A stretch of 64,000 nucleotides of DNA, taken from NCBI RefSeq assembly GCF_019443105.1, contig NZ_JAHZIJ010000002.1, forward strand, positions 124,001 to 188,000. The letters run 5' to 3'. The translations under genes were made by a program, and so were the position numbers. Source of the DNA: Paenibacillus oenotherae (GTDB lineage Bacteria; Bacillota; Bacilli; Paenibacillales; Paenibacillaceae). Below the pieces are notes generated by a model. That model was given only the letters and a program-made list of their open reading frames with translations, made no database searches and was not told the DNA's origin. Positions 1 to 7,630 of this stretch are shown here, one piece after another. Each line of letters opens with the position of its first letter. Positions within the stretch are counted from its first letter, which is position 1.

Positions 1-661
1 CCCGTTCACGCTTTCTCTGCTTATTGCTGCTCCACATATGATAGGTTTCTTCTTCATTCGCCCTGATCAGATTCCGTATGATATAGTCATCCTTGAACGT
101 CATATATCTCGTGCCGTGCTTGCTATCTGTAAGCTTGATCCTTAGCTGCCCTTCATCAATATCCGCCCTCCGCAGATTGGTCAGCTCTGACAGCTCCTTG
201 CCGCCTATACCCTCAAAAATAGCCAAAATAACGGCTTTATCCTGAAAATTCAGGCATGATTCCGCCACTCTAAGGACATCCTGCTCCGTCGCGAGAACCC
301 GCGTGTAGTCACCTACAAGCCGCTTGCAAAACTCACGGCTTATCAATCCGTTCAATGGGTTATCGACGCTCTTGGTTAACCCCTCGGCAATTCCCCAGTT
401 GATATAGTTCTGAATATAATTCAAGCGCCCGTATGCCGAAGTGATCGTCGTACAATTGAAGTATTTCATCAACTGCTCGATCTCATCGGAATTGAAATCA
501 TACAGATCCTTATTTAATCTGGATTCCACATATTGGGCCCGAGATAGAACGGCCGTGTAATTTTTGACAGAGCTGTCGTCCTTATAATCGATATAATATT
601 TGAGGAACCGTTTTTTTTGCTCTTCATTATAGAAGCCGCCCTCATAGATTTTATTGGACAC
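1..661 (-). CDS. MrpR/YopR-like tyrosine-recombinase-fold phage regulator (C-terminus cut by window edge)
   Basis: The first 220 residues are present, starting at GTG (659-661) behind GAGGTGAT and 6 bp after the stop of the upstream gene. Residues about 1-105 look like a SAM-like core-binding domain of phage integrases, and residues about 120-200 like the start of a recombinase catalytic domain. The usual first-arginine motif (G-L-R-x-x-E-L) reads G-I-G-G-K-E-L at 151-157, so the catalytic arginine is glycine. That fits MrpR (YopR) of SPbeta, a recombinase-fold DNA-binding repressor without recombinase activity, which is also encoded next to a protein like the upstream gene here. Inferred role: repressor of the rightward tail block. 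The remaining catalytic residues are outside the window, so a divergent integrase is not excluded. Confidence 0.6.
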   Translation of the reverse strand, partial: MSNKIYEGGFYNEEQKKRFLKYYIDYKDDSSVKNYTAVLSRAQYVESRLNKDLYDFNSDEIEQLMKYFNCTTITSAYGRLNYIQNYINWGIAEGLTKSVDNPLNGLISREFCKRLVGDYTRVLATEQDVLRVAESCLNFQDKAVILAIFEGIGGKELSELTNLRRADIDEGQLRIKLTDSKHGTRYMTFKDDYIIRNLIRANEEETYHMWSSNKQRKRER

Positions 662-667
662 AAAGTA

Positions 668-1948
668 TCACCTCACATATTTTTCAAAATATTGCGCAAG
701 GGTCAGAATCGTTTTTTTGGTCTTAACGCCATATTTCTTCGATTCGATAATTTCCCTCAGCTCTTTGCTGTCGAAGTTGATTTTATGCACCTGTTGATCC
801 ACATGCTCTACTGGAATTCCGGCATCCTGCATGTATTTGGCCAACCAAACATATCCGCAGAACAGAAGCGGGTCGGCCCGCTTGTCTTGCTTATTCGTGA
901 GGGGGAAATACCCGAGCAAATAATTGAAAAACTCGCACAGGTATTGCGATGTTTTTTTGGTCTCGATAAAATTCAGATTCCCAAAAAACAAATCAATGGA
1001 ATCGGCCAGAATCTCCGATGTTGTAATATGACCAGGATTGGCATTGACACTCTGGGTAGAAGAGATTCTGCCTTTTAATTCCGAGTTCCGCTGAACCTCT
1101 CTCACCACCTGATCAGCAGCTCTCTCACCCAGCAATTCTTTGATTCTGCCTGCTTTTACAACGTTGACCTTATTGATCCGGCCAAAATATCTTCTTGCTG
1201 TATGATTGTCATACGATTTGATCGACAGGTTGAATTTCACATCCATATTTTTGTTGACCGAATAGGCCCTCATCAGCCCTTTGAGACGATGAAAGCCATC
1301 CAATATCGTTATTCTGGCACCTTCATGTATCGTGAATGCCTTCGTTTGATCGTCATAATGAAACGGAATAACATCCTCCGAATAGATGTTCAATGTAATC
1401 GTATCCGGCAAGTAATCATTCCTGACCATATACTGGGCGATCTCTTTGACGCTTTTATGATTAACATCCGGCATCTCAACAATCCCGGATCTCGTTTCTT
1501 TGTAGACCGGACTTCTCTGTGTCTCAAAATCATATTCGATCAGATTGGACTTATACAGCCTGATTAACTCGCTGCCGGATATGCCTGTCACATAATCCTC
1601 CATTGTAAGCTTGACAACATGAGGGATTGTATAGGGCAAGGTTATTGACTCTGACGTTCTGAGCCCGCTGTGCTGCAGCGATTCGGCAATTTCTCTATCC
1701 GTGTAGTAGTCGGCAGGATTCAGCTCCCAATCTTCAATCTGCTCCTTCAGTCTGACAGTCAGCAAACAAAGCATCCCAGGATCGAGTGATGACAGCTCCT
1801 TGGGGTTCGAGACAATAGCTGTGAACGGGCTGTCTATGCCGCAATCATCCAGCACTTCATTCACTGCATGTATGAATTTTCTCCTATTTTTATGTTTTGT
1901 AAAAATATTATGAATGCTCGATTCCAGAATTTCACGATCGATATACAT
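668..1948 (-). CDS. DGxHR-motif protein (DndB/ParB-like), phage regulatory operon
   Basis: A 426-residue protein from ATG at 1948, chosen over the GTG at 1963 because the GGGGTGGGGGAG run sits correctly for the ATG and overlaps the GTG. Near residue 220 the motif I-L-D-G-F-H-R-L-K-G matches the D-G-x-H-R signature of the DndB/DGQHR family, which is related to ParB-like nuclease folds. Later residues include R-R-Y-F-G-R-I-N-K, also common in that family. The stop is 6 bp from the start of the MrpR-like gene, so the two are translated together. In SPbeta, yopQ precedes yopR (mrpR), and this pair is probably equivalent. The biochemical role is unknown, and I infer only a link to lysogeny or locus control. 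Confidence 0.6.
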   Translation of the reverse strand: MYIDREILESSIHNIFTKHKNRRKFIHAVNEVLDDCGIDSPFTAIVSNPKELSSLDPGMLCLLTVRLKEQIEDWELNPADYYTDREIAESLQHSGLRTSESITLPYTIPHVVKLTMEDYVTGISGSELIRLYKSNLIEYDFETQRSPVYKETRSGIVEMPDVNHKSVKEIAQYMVRNDYLPDTITLNIYSEDVIPFHYDDQTKAFTIHEGARITILDGFHRLKGLMRAYSVNKNMDVKFNLSIKSYDNHTARRYFGRINKVNVVKAGRIKELLGERAADQVVREVQRNSELKGRISSTQSVNANPGHITTSEILADSIDLFFGNLNFIETKKTSQYLCEFFNYLLGYFPLTNKQDKRADPLLFCGYVWLAKYMQDAGIPVEHVDQQVHKINFDSKELREIIESKKYGVKTKKTILTLAQYFEKYVR

Positions 1949-2084
1949 ACTCCCCCACCCCACTCCAATCGCAATACACTACTGTGCTTTCTCCGTTCAT
2001 TTTGTACAGTATAGCATATAAAATAAAAATAATACATAATCGATCTGCCGAAGCAGAGTCAACATGTATTATCAAGTCCACCTG

Positions 2085-2333
2085 TTATTGCTGTACCTCT
2101 ATATAGTAATCCGTGTATTTATTCATTACTACGTGTAAATTTGTAAGGTTTCCGTTGAAAATGACCGGGGTCTCTTCTCCAGTAAAAAAAACCCGCATCT
2201 CGTAAATACCCTTCGGACGCTTCTTGATCGTTACATAGCCATCTGTCGTATCACTCTTGACCAATTTCCCCTGAATAATGAGTTTGAGTGCTTCTGATTT
2301 TGTTAACGGTTCTCTAGTAATGAGTCTCACCAA
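2085..2333 (-). CDS. Small protein of unknown function (phage regulatory group)
   Basis: An 82-residue protein I do not recognise. It starts at TTG or the adjacent GTG (2330-2333 area) with only a weak AGAAAG ribosome site. The sequence is mixed charged and beta-rich, with no transmembrane segment, signal peptide or helix-turn-helix that I can see. It is the first gene of the leftward group, 137 bp before the DGxHR gene, and a sigma-A-like promoter lies just upstream (2369-2398). It could be a small phage regulator. An unusual lysine/threonine start region and the weak ribosome site lower certainty that the start is right, but the placement and reading frame favour a real gene. Confidence 0.5.
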   Translation of the reverse strand: MVRLITREPLTKSEALKLIIQGKLVKSDTTDGYVTIKKRPKGIYEMRVFFTGEETPVIFNGNLTNLHVVMNKYTDYYIEVQQ

Positions 2334-2368
2334 GCTTTCTGTATATTAGCGCTTCACCTGCCCTTTCT

Positions 2369-2398
2369 AATATATCATGATCCACACATATTCAGCAA
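2369..2398 (-). promoter_or_regulatory. Candidate leftward sigma-A promoter for the regulatory group
   Basis: Read on the minus strand: TTGCTG (2393-2398), an 18-bp spacer, then TATATT (2369-2374). It sits about 40 bp upstream of the 82-aa gene. The match is to consensus only. Confidence 0.4.
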
Positions 2399-2462
2399 AG
2401 AATGTATTTTACTTCGAATATTCCTCCTTTCAAGGCGGGCTGTATTTTGGACATTAACTGTA

Positions 2463-2491
2463 TTGACAGTACTATTTTTATATTTTAAAGT
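2463..2491 (+). promoter_or_regulatory. Candidate rightward sigma-A promoter for the 69-aa gene and RNA polymerase
   Basis: A perfect TTGACA (2463-2468), a 17-bp spacer and TAAAGT (2486-2491), about 125 bp upstream of the 69-aa gene. The region 2334-2619 is otherwise an AT-rich divergent control region with no convincing gene. A phage RNA polymerase gene needs a host promoter, which fits this site. Confidence 0.4.
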
Positions 2492-2619
2492 GTCTTTAAG
2501 GTAATTGCGCCTGGATGAGGCTGAGAAAGGATGGATTGGCTGCTCCTTATTACACCTCATTTTAATATTAAAATAGTGTACTAATTTGAAATTATCGATG
2601 TCCAGGAAGGAGGATCACT

Positions 2620-2829
2620 TTGGGGAACCTTTCACGATTGACATGGCAAGACAAATATTATAACGGCGAGTTTACGGCTTATGATGGTTTCTGTGAAGCT
2701 ACACAGCGAATCGTCAGTACGTCCAGGCACACGGAAGCCGGTTGGGGAATTGCGAGCCACAGTGGCGCAGGATACATAGAGGACTGCAGTGATGACTGGT
2801 ATATGAACGTGAGACATCTGAAGAAATAA
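2620..2829 (+). CDS. Small phage protein of unknown function, upstream of the RNA polymerase
   Basis: A 69-residue protein starting at TTG behind a very strong AGGAAGGAGG ribosome site, which is the main argument that it is real. It is aromatic-rich, with several Trp and Tyr, and has two Cys, but no recognisable domain, signal or membrane segment. It ends 21 bp before the RNA polymerase gene in the same direction, so the two are presumably one transcript from the candidate promoter at 2463. It could be a polymerase partner or an early phage protein. Both ideas rest on position only. Confidence 0.6.
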   Translation: MGNLSRLTWQDKYYNGEFTAYDGFCEATQRIVSTSRHTEAGWGIASHSGAGYIEDCSDDWYMNVRHLKK

Positions 2830-2850
2830 TGCAAGTACAATAACAATGAG

Positions 2851-5442
2851 GTGATTGCGATTAGCTTAAGTAAACAAGTCCAAATCTATAGTGTAGATAC
2901 GAGTGATTTCTATAATGAAAAAGAGCTTGGAATCCACCATCGATTGAATCGATGCTATCTGTTCAGGAACAGCTTGAAAAAGTTGAGAACGAAAAAGGAT
3001 CTTCCAGACGCAAGAAGCTGCAAAATAGATGCCTCCCTCCTCCTTGTGAACGAAAGAATCAAACGATTAAAGGAACGGATTGTTGCACTGTTCGCACAGA
3101 ACAAGGAGACTAGAACGCTGCGGGAGGACGCCGCCCGGGAGGGAAATATCATCTCCGTGTTCGATTCTGTACTCACCAGAACGCTCGGGATCGAGGCAAA
3201 CACATTGTCGAGAGATATTATAGTTGTTCAGGCCTACTACTTTCATGTGCTGGAGGATATTATTGTGAACGGGTTCTGGTTCGGCGGCGAGAAATATATA
3301 AGCTTTACAGCAAGTGCCGGTCAAATCAGAACGAAGAAAACGGTCTTTATTAAAGCGCAAATTCTGGAGCAGCATCAGCAGTCGCTAATGTGCGGGTTAA
3401 GTATCGGCCGAATCAATGCGCAAGGCGGGATTAATATCAATAAATATCTCGCCTATCTTGCTCTTTGCAACAGTGCGACAGACGAATGGGACGGCTTTGA
3501 TATTGATCGTGCGATTGTTGTGGATGATATGCGGACAGAGGTGGCCAGCGTAGTCGATTTTATCGATGAGAATACGTATGAAATTACACGGCAAAAGATG
3601 AACATTCCGATTAACCACACGGACGGCTGCGGCATGATTCTGCCAGGCAAACAGAAGAAGAGCATGATGATCCGGCTGCCCTGGATCAAGGGCTTGCTGG
3701 TCCCCTTCCCTTTCGACAAATTTATTCGGGAGCAGAACCGAAGACAGCCCGCTCAAAGGTACGGTACAGTTACCGATATTTATGGCAAGCAATATCATCT
3801 CATCGACGATAAAATTGAGATCATTCTTACGAAGAGCCAGTTTAAGCTGTGGAAATATTACTCCTCCTGGGAGGAATACAAGACGTACTATAAGCAGTAC
3901 AAATGCCAAGCCGGCGTCTGCAATGAAGAGGATGAGTACTTCACCGATGCCAACATGAGCTACCAGACGCTGCAGACACTTACCGATATGACCGATGAGG
4001 AGCTGAACACACTCTGCTCGGATACCATTTCGAAGATCATCCGAATCGGCACCGACAAGAATACGATGCTCAAAGTGCTTGGCGTCGTCAAGGCCAACCG
4101 GAATAAAAATTTTTTTCAGCAGGCGCTCGACATTTATCCTGAGCTGCTGAATGATACCTACAGCCGCGAAATTTTGAAGGATGTGAAGAAAAAGCTCGTC
4201 CGGGAAGCCAGAGCAGGCAAGATCGGAGTGAACAGCAGCTATACCTTTATATGTCCGGACCTGTATGCCTTCTCTGAATATTTAGTTCTGGGCCGCAAAG
4301 CTCCTGCCGGCCTTCTTCAGAATGGCGAGGTCTACTGTGCGCTGTACAAGGATCAGAATAAGCTGGATTGCCTGCGCAGCCCCCATCTCTATCGCGAGCA
4401 TGCCGTCCGCAGCAATGTGGTGGACAAAGAAAAGAGCCGCTGGTTCGTAACAGATGGCCTGTATACCAGTGTTCATGATCCGATAAGCAAGATTCTCATG
4501 TTTGACGTCGACGGGGACAAAAGCCTCGTATGCGCCGATGATACGATTATTAGGGCTGCTGAACGGAATATGCACGATATTGTTCCCCTTTACTACAATA
4601 TGGCCAACGCTGAGGAAGAGCTTATTACGAATCACAATATTTATAAGGGACTGACAACGGCTTATACAGGCGGCAATATTGGCATCATCAGCAACAACAT
4701 CTCGAAAATCTGGAACAGCGAAGCTATGAATCTGGATGTGATCAAATGGCTGTGCATGGAGAACAACTTCACGATTGATTATGCCAAAACACTGTACAAG
4801 CCTGTCAGACCCAAAGAAATCGACCAGATGATCCGGGAATATACGAAGCTGAAGCTCCCCCACTTCTATCTATATGCCAAGGATAAAACCGCTCAAGATG
4901 TGGAGAAGCCGAATCGCAGTGTCGTCAATCGGCTTGAACAGCTGATTCCCAACCCAAGATTGAATTTCAAGGCGGCGAATCTAGGTTCCTTCGACTACAC
5001 CCTCTTGATGAGCGGCAAACCCCCAGGGCTCAATGAGGCCATCATCGATAAATATACGGAGCTTGACCGGAAAAAGAGGTTTATGAGCATTGCGCCCAAG
5101 GATGGCGAGACCACATCCGATGATCTGCAGGCCTATGCGAGAATTAGAAACGAGATTCTTACTATTAATGAAGACAAATATTTTGTCGTCGACGTTCTTG
5201 TTGAATATTTGTACCAGCATAAGAAGAGCAGCCACAAAACTACGCTATGGTCATGCTTCGGGGACATTATAGTCGAGAACCTGAGGAAACATATAAAAGA
5301 AGGAACGATTCAATGCGAGCTTTGCGGGAAAAGAATGGAGCGCGTGTCCCGAAATCAAAAGATGTGTCCCGAATGCGCAGTCAAAGCGGACAGGGAGAAG
5401 GCGAAGCAAAGGATGCGAAAAAAAAGACAGTTCGATTCTTGA
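2851..5442 (+). CDS. Single-chain DNA-dependent RNA polymerase, YonO/QDE-1 (two-barrel) type
   Basis: An 863-residue protein with a GTG start behind AATGAGGTGA. Residues 552-556 read D-V-D-G-D inside M-F-D-V-D-G-D-K-S-L-V, the metal-binding signature of the universal double-psi beta-barrel polymerases (D-F-D-G-D in cellular beta', D-x-D-G-D in QDE-1 and SPbeta YonO). About 40 residues earlier, R-S-P-H-L-Y-R-E-H (from 509) resembles the R-N-P-x-x-x-x-x-D motif of the same superfamily. Near residue 820 a C-x-x-C ... C-x-x-C zinc ribbon precedes a basic tail, possibly a DNA or RNA contact. YonO is 905 aa, acts without sigma factors and transcribes SPbeta late genes. By analogy this enzyme should transcribe the tail operon that follows. 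Assignment rests on motifs, length and context. Confidence 0.75.
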   Translation: MIAISLSKQVQIYSVDTSDFYNEKELGIHHRLNRCYLFRNSLKKLRTKKDLPDARSCKIDASLLLVNERIKRLKERIVALFAQNKETRTLREDAAREGNIISVFDSVLTRTLGIEANTLSRDIIVVQAYYFHVLEDIIVNGFWFGGEKYISFTASAGQIRTKKTVFIKAQILEQHQQSLMCGLSIGRINAQGGININKYLAYLALCNSATDEWDGFDIDRAIVVDDMRTEVASVVDFIDENTYEITRQKMNIPINHTDGCGMILPGKQKKSMMIRLPWIKGLLVPFPFDKFIREQNRRQPAQRYGTVTDIYGKQYHLIDDKIEIILTKSQFKLWKYYSSWEEYKTYYKQYKCQAGVCNEEDEYFTDANMSYQTLQTLTDMTDEELNTLCSDTISKIIRIGTDKNTMLKVLGVVKANRNKNFFQQALDIYPELLNDTYSREILKDVKKKLVREARAGKIGVNSSYTFICPDLYAFSEYLVLGRKAPAGLLQNGEVYCALYKDQNKLDCLRSPHLYREHAVRSNVVDKEKSRWFVTDGLYTSVHDPISKILMFDVDGDKSLVCADDTIIRAAERNMHDIVPLYYNMANAEEELITNHNIYKGLTTAYTGGNIGIISNNISKIWNSEAMNLDVIKWLCMENNFTIDYAKTLYKPVRPKEIDQMIREYTKLKLPHFYLYAKDKTAQDVEKPNRSVVNRLEQLIPNPRLNFKAANLGSFDYTLLMSGKPPGLNEAIIDKYTELDRKKRFMSIAPKDGETTSDDLQAYARIRNEILTINEDKYFVVDVLVEYLYQHKKSSHKTTLWSCFGDIIVENLRKHIKEGTIQCELCGKRMERVSRNQKMCPECAVKADREKAKQRMRKKRQFDS

Positions 5443-5483
5443 AAATTGCTGCAAACCCTTATGGAATAAGGGCTGCGACAGGA

Positions 5484-5511
5484 TTGAATGCCCGGAATTA
5501 TAATATATAAA
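5484..5511 (+). promoter_or_regulatory. Candidate promoter upstream of the tail operon
   Basis: TTGAAT (5484-5489), a 16-bp spacer and TATAAA (5506-5511) lie in a very AT-rich patch just after the RNA polymerase gene. It could be a host sigma-A promoter or overlap the recognition site of the phage polymerase, whose promoter sequence I cannot predict. Confidence 0.3.
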
Positions 5512-5664
5512 TAGTATAAAACCCAGTAAAACCAATGATTTCACTCCTTTTATACACCATTTCATCATGCTATTTAAGGGAGACGTACATAAACCGGCAT
5601 CATTCTATTCGGATAAATAGAAGATGCAAAAAATTTAACCCTTCTCCCCCCTGCTGTCCTAAGC

Positions 5665-5734
5665 GATGAGGCGGGAAAGCTTTGTCCCACAAAGCTTCGC
5701 AAGCGGATATTCTCCCAATCCGTCCCGCCTCATC
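5665..5734 (+). ncRNA. Predicted three-way-junction RNA element in the tail-operon leader
   Basis: A perfect 12-bp outer stem (GATGAGGCGGGA, 5665-5676, with 5723-5734) encloses two hairpins. One is a perfect 9-bp stem with a CCC loop (5677-5685 with 5689-5697). The other is a 5-bp stem (5704-5708 with 5718-5722). There is no following T run, so it is not an ordinary intrinsic terminator. The 5443-5777 gap has no gene. The element ends 43 bp before the first tail gene, where it could act as a leader structure, processing site or small RNA. The pairing is seen in the sequence; the function is unknown. Confidence 0.55.
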
Positions 5735-5777
5735 ACCTATATGCAGCAAGCTGCTTAAAAATCAGGAATGATACAAG

Positions 5778-6506
5778 GTGATTGAATTGAAGATTAACAG
5801 ATTGTCAGCCTTCTTAGGCAGGCCCGTTCCATTCAACGGCGTCAACATCTATTCTCCATCTATTGAAGAAATAGAGCGTATTGGCGAATTGGAGTATCGG
5901 GTCAATCTTATTCTTGCCACATTCGACAAAGAGAAAATTGTAATGAACCTGCTCGGCGTTTCTGAAGAGGCTTATATGCAATTATCGGGTGTCGACGATT
6001 ATGTGGTACTCGTCTCTGAGCAGCGAATCGCACAGTATATTGCCAAGGCGCTGTCCTTCTTCATTAAAGAAGAGGTCATCTATCAAGAGCATCAGCAGTC
6101 CTTTTGCTTGGGAGAATTGAATTTCTTGCACAGCGGCAACTATAAAGACTTTATTGCGATTATTAGGCAGCTCAATGGCACTGAGGAAGAAGAAGCTCCG
6201 GCCCTTACCTTTAAGAGCGAACGCGCCAAACTGATGCTGCAAAAAATCAATAAGCTCAAAAATAGTGCCAAAGGCAAGAACAATGATTATTTGGAGCTGA
6301 AGGATATTCTTTCGATTCTGTGCTGTGTGGAAGGCAACGCAATCAGCATCTTTAATGTTGGTCAACTCACCGTTTATCAGGTCTATGAGCAGTTCGAAAG
6401 ACTAAGCATTAAGCATAGACGGGATACTCTGCTGCCTGTGTGGGCGAATGGCTATCTTCAAGAGGGAGAAAAACTGCCGGAGATCATTGCGAAAACCAAA
6501 TTATAA
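5778..6506 (+). CDS. Phage protein of unknown function, first gene of tail operon
   Basis: A 242-residue protein with a GTG start behind a modest AAGG site. It is acidic and helical, with a short E-E-E-E run near residue 138. The C-terminal third (L-K-D-I-L-S ... Y-Q-V-Y-E-Q-F-E-R-L) loosely resembles tail-assembly chaperone proteins, where a helix 'YQ-x-Y-x-x-F-x-R' is common, but this is not a secure match. It precedes the tail tube gene by 48 bp. In long-tailed phages this position is used by tail terminator or connector proteins, so a tail-completion role is the alternative. No membrane segment or signal is present. Confidence 0.55.
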   Translation: MIELKINRLSAFLGRPVPFNGVNIYSPSIEEIERIGELEYRVNLILATFDKEKIVMNLLGVSEEAYMQLSGVDDYVVLVSEQRIAQYIAKALSFFIKEEVIYQEHQQSFCLGELNFLHSGNYKDFIAIIRQLNGTEEEEAPALTFKSERAKLMLQKINKLKNSAKGKNNDYLELKDILSILCCVEGNAISIFNVGQLTVYQVYEQFERLSIKHRRDTLLPVWANGYLQEGEKLPEIIAKTKL

Positions 6507-6554
6507 TTCTGCGCTTTTTGCAGAATTTATATATTACTAAGGAGGATTTATAAT

Positions 6555-7316
6555 ATGGCATTTGATGTAGGTCGACTAGGTTCAAGGGATGTTCTGAAGC
6601 TTCAGGTGTATGATTTTGCAAGCAATGAACCGATCATGTATTTCGATTATGCGAATACATCCACTTATGAAGGTACAAGCACTCGTGTGTTCGCATGGGG
6701 CGCAGGCAGCAAGCGTATCGCATGGGATGGAGAGAAGGATCTCAAGCTGACTGTCGAGACGCAGCTCTTTACGCTTGAGCATATTGCTATGCTGACAGGC
6801 GAAAGCATCATTAGCGGCGCAAAAGATATTTACGAGGTTGAAACGATCGTAGTAGGCAGCGGCGGAACAATCGCACTGCGTAAAGCTCCTGTTGGCGGCG
6901 CCAGCGGCGTAGCTGTCTTCCCTCTGGTGAATGGTGTCATTGCGAAGACGCCTCAGCCAGTGGAAACTGTTACAGGAACGACAGTAACACTTGGCTCTGC
7001 TGCCACCGTTGTTGCAGGTGACGAGGTTCAAGTTTATTACCAATACCAAGCAGTAAATTCGAAATCCGTTTCCTTCACCGCTAATGGATTCCCTAAATAT
7101 GTGAAGCTTGTTGCTGACACTGTTTATGTGGATGAGCTTAAAGGCGAAGCAACGGATGCGCAAATTATTTACTACAAAGCCAAGCTGCAGCCGAATTTCT
7201 CGCTTGCCAGCTCTTCCCAAGGCGATCCTTCCTCGCTTAGCCTGGTGTGGGACCTCTTCCCTGTTCATGTGAATGGCGAAGAAACGATTGCCGACCTCGT
7301 TCTTTACGAAGAATAA
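6555..7316 (+). CDS. Major tail tube protein (predicted)
   Basis: A 253-residue beta-rich protein with a textbook AAGGAGG ribosome site 9 bp before ATG, as expected for a highly expressed structural protein. There are no long hydrophobic segments. The first 90 residues (with Y-D-F-A-S-N-E-P and W-G-A-G-S-K-R motifs) and a Gly/Val-rich middle fit the beta-sandwich plus Ig-like plan of phage tail tube proteins. It is the only abundant-type structural gene before the chaperone and tape-measure genes, which is the standard place for the tube. No sheath-sized gene (about 400-500 aa) is present, so the tail is predicted to be non-contractile. Length and position support the call more than sequence motifs do. 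Confidence 0.6.
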   Translation: MAFDVGRLGSRDVLKLQVYDFASNEPIMYFDYANTSTYEGTSTRVFAWGAGSKRIAWDGEKDLKLTVETQLFTLEHIAMLTGESIISGAKDIYEVETIVVGSGGTIALRKAPVGGASGVAVFPLVNGVIAKTPQPVETVTGTTVTLGSAATVVAGDEVQVYYQYQAVNSKSVSFTANGFPKYVKLVADTVYVDELKGEATDAQIIYYKAKLQPNFSLASSSQGDPSSLSLVWDLFPVHVNGEETIADLVLYEE

Positions 7317-7376
7317 TAGGCCGCGCTGTCGCTAGGGACTGTTCCGAAGGTCCTCTTTGGAAATTTCGGTTCCCGT

Positions 7377-7494
7377 GAGGCGAAACATGCGAAACGGCAG
7401 TTATTTGCCCGTTTCTAGCCCCATGAAGGTGAAATGCCTGCCAGCGTGCAGGTATTTCACCTTCTTTTTCCCTTATCGACCGATTTCCTCTCAC
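7377..7494 (+). repeat. 118-bp dispersed repeat, copy A (inverted partner at 34618-34735)
   Basis: This segment matches the reverse complement of 34618-34735 along its whole length with equal size (118 bp) and only scattered substitutions, including the shared runs GAGGCGAAACATGCGAAACG and ATGCCTGCCAGCGTGCAGGT. It contains a 16-bp stem (7426-7441 with 7448-7463). It lies between the tail tube and chaperone genes, where a foreign intergenic element is unexpected. Confidence 0.75.
7426..7470 (+). terminator. Intrinsic terminator after the tail tube gene, inside repeat copy A
   Basis: A 16-bp stem with one G-T wobble (7426-7441 with 7448-7463), a 6-nt loop and a following CTTTTTC tract. It would limit read-through from the tube gene to the rest of the operon. 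A second, weaker hairpin follows at 7546-7582. Confidence 0.6.
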
Positions 7495-7545
7495 CTCCCA
7501 GGAACGATAAAATAATCTACTTATGGGACAACCCCTTATTTTTAC

Positions 7546-7582
7546 ATAAAGATGAAAGAGATCTGTGCTCTCTCATCTTTAT
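7546..7582 (+). terminator. Second hairpin in the tube-chaperone gap
   Basis: Arms ATAAAGATG..AGAGA and TCTCTCATCTTTAT pair with a 2-nt bulge around a 7-nt loop. It is followed by ATATAAAAAT rather than a clean T run, so it may be a weak terminator or a leader structure for the chaperone gene. The rest of 7317-7630 holds only repeat copy A and no gene. Confidence 0.35.
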
Positions 7583-7630
7583 ATAAAAATAATATAGTAA
7601 TTTCAACAAAATCATATGGGAGATGTTATA

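Noticed and set aside
1-661. Active phage integrase
   Set aside because: The first catalytic Arg is replaced by Gly and its operon partner is DGxHR. An active enzyme is unlikely, although the C-terminal half is unseen.
668-1963. GTG start at 1963 for the DGxHR gene
   Set aside because: The GGAG that would serve it is directly adjacent to the GTG, which leaves no spacing. The ATG at 1948 fits better.
2375-2560. Leftward open frame of 61 codons in the divergent control region
   Set aside because: It has no ribosome site before its start and overlaps the two candidate promoters.
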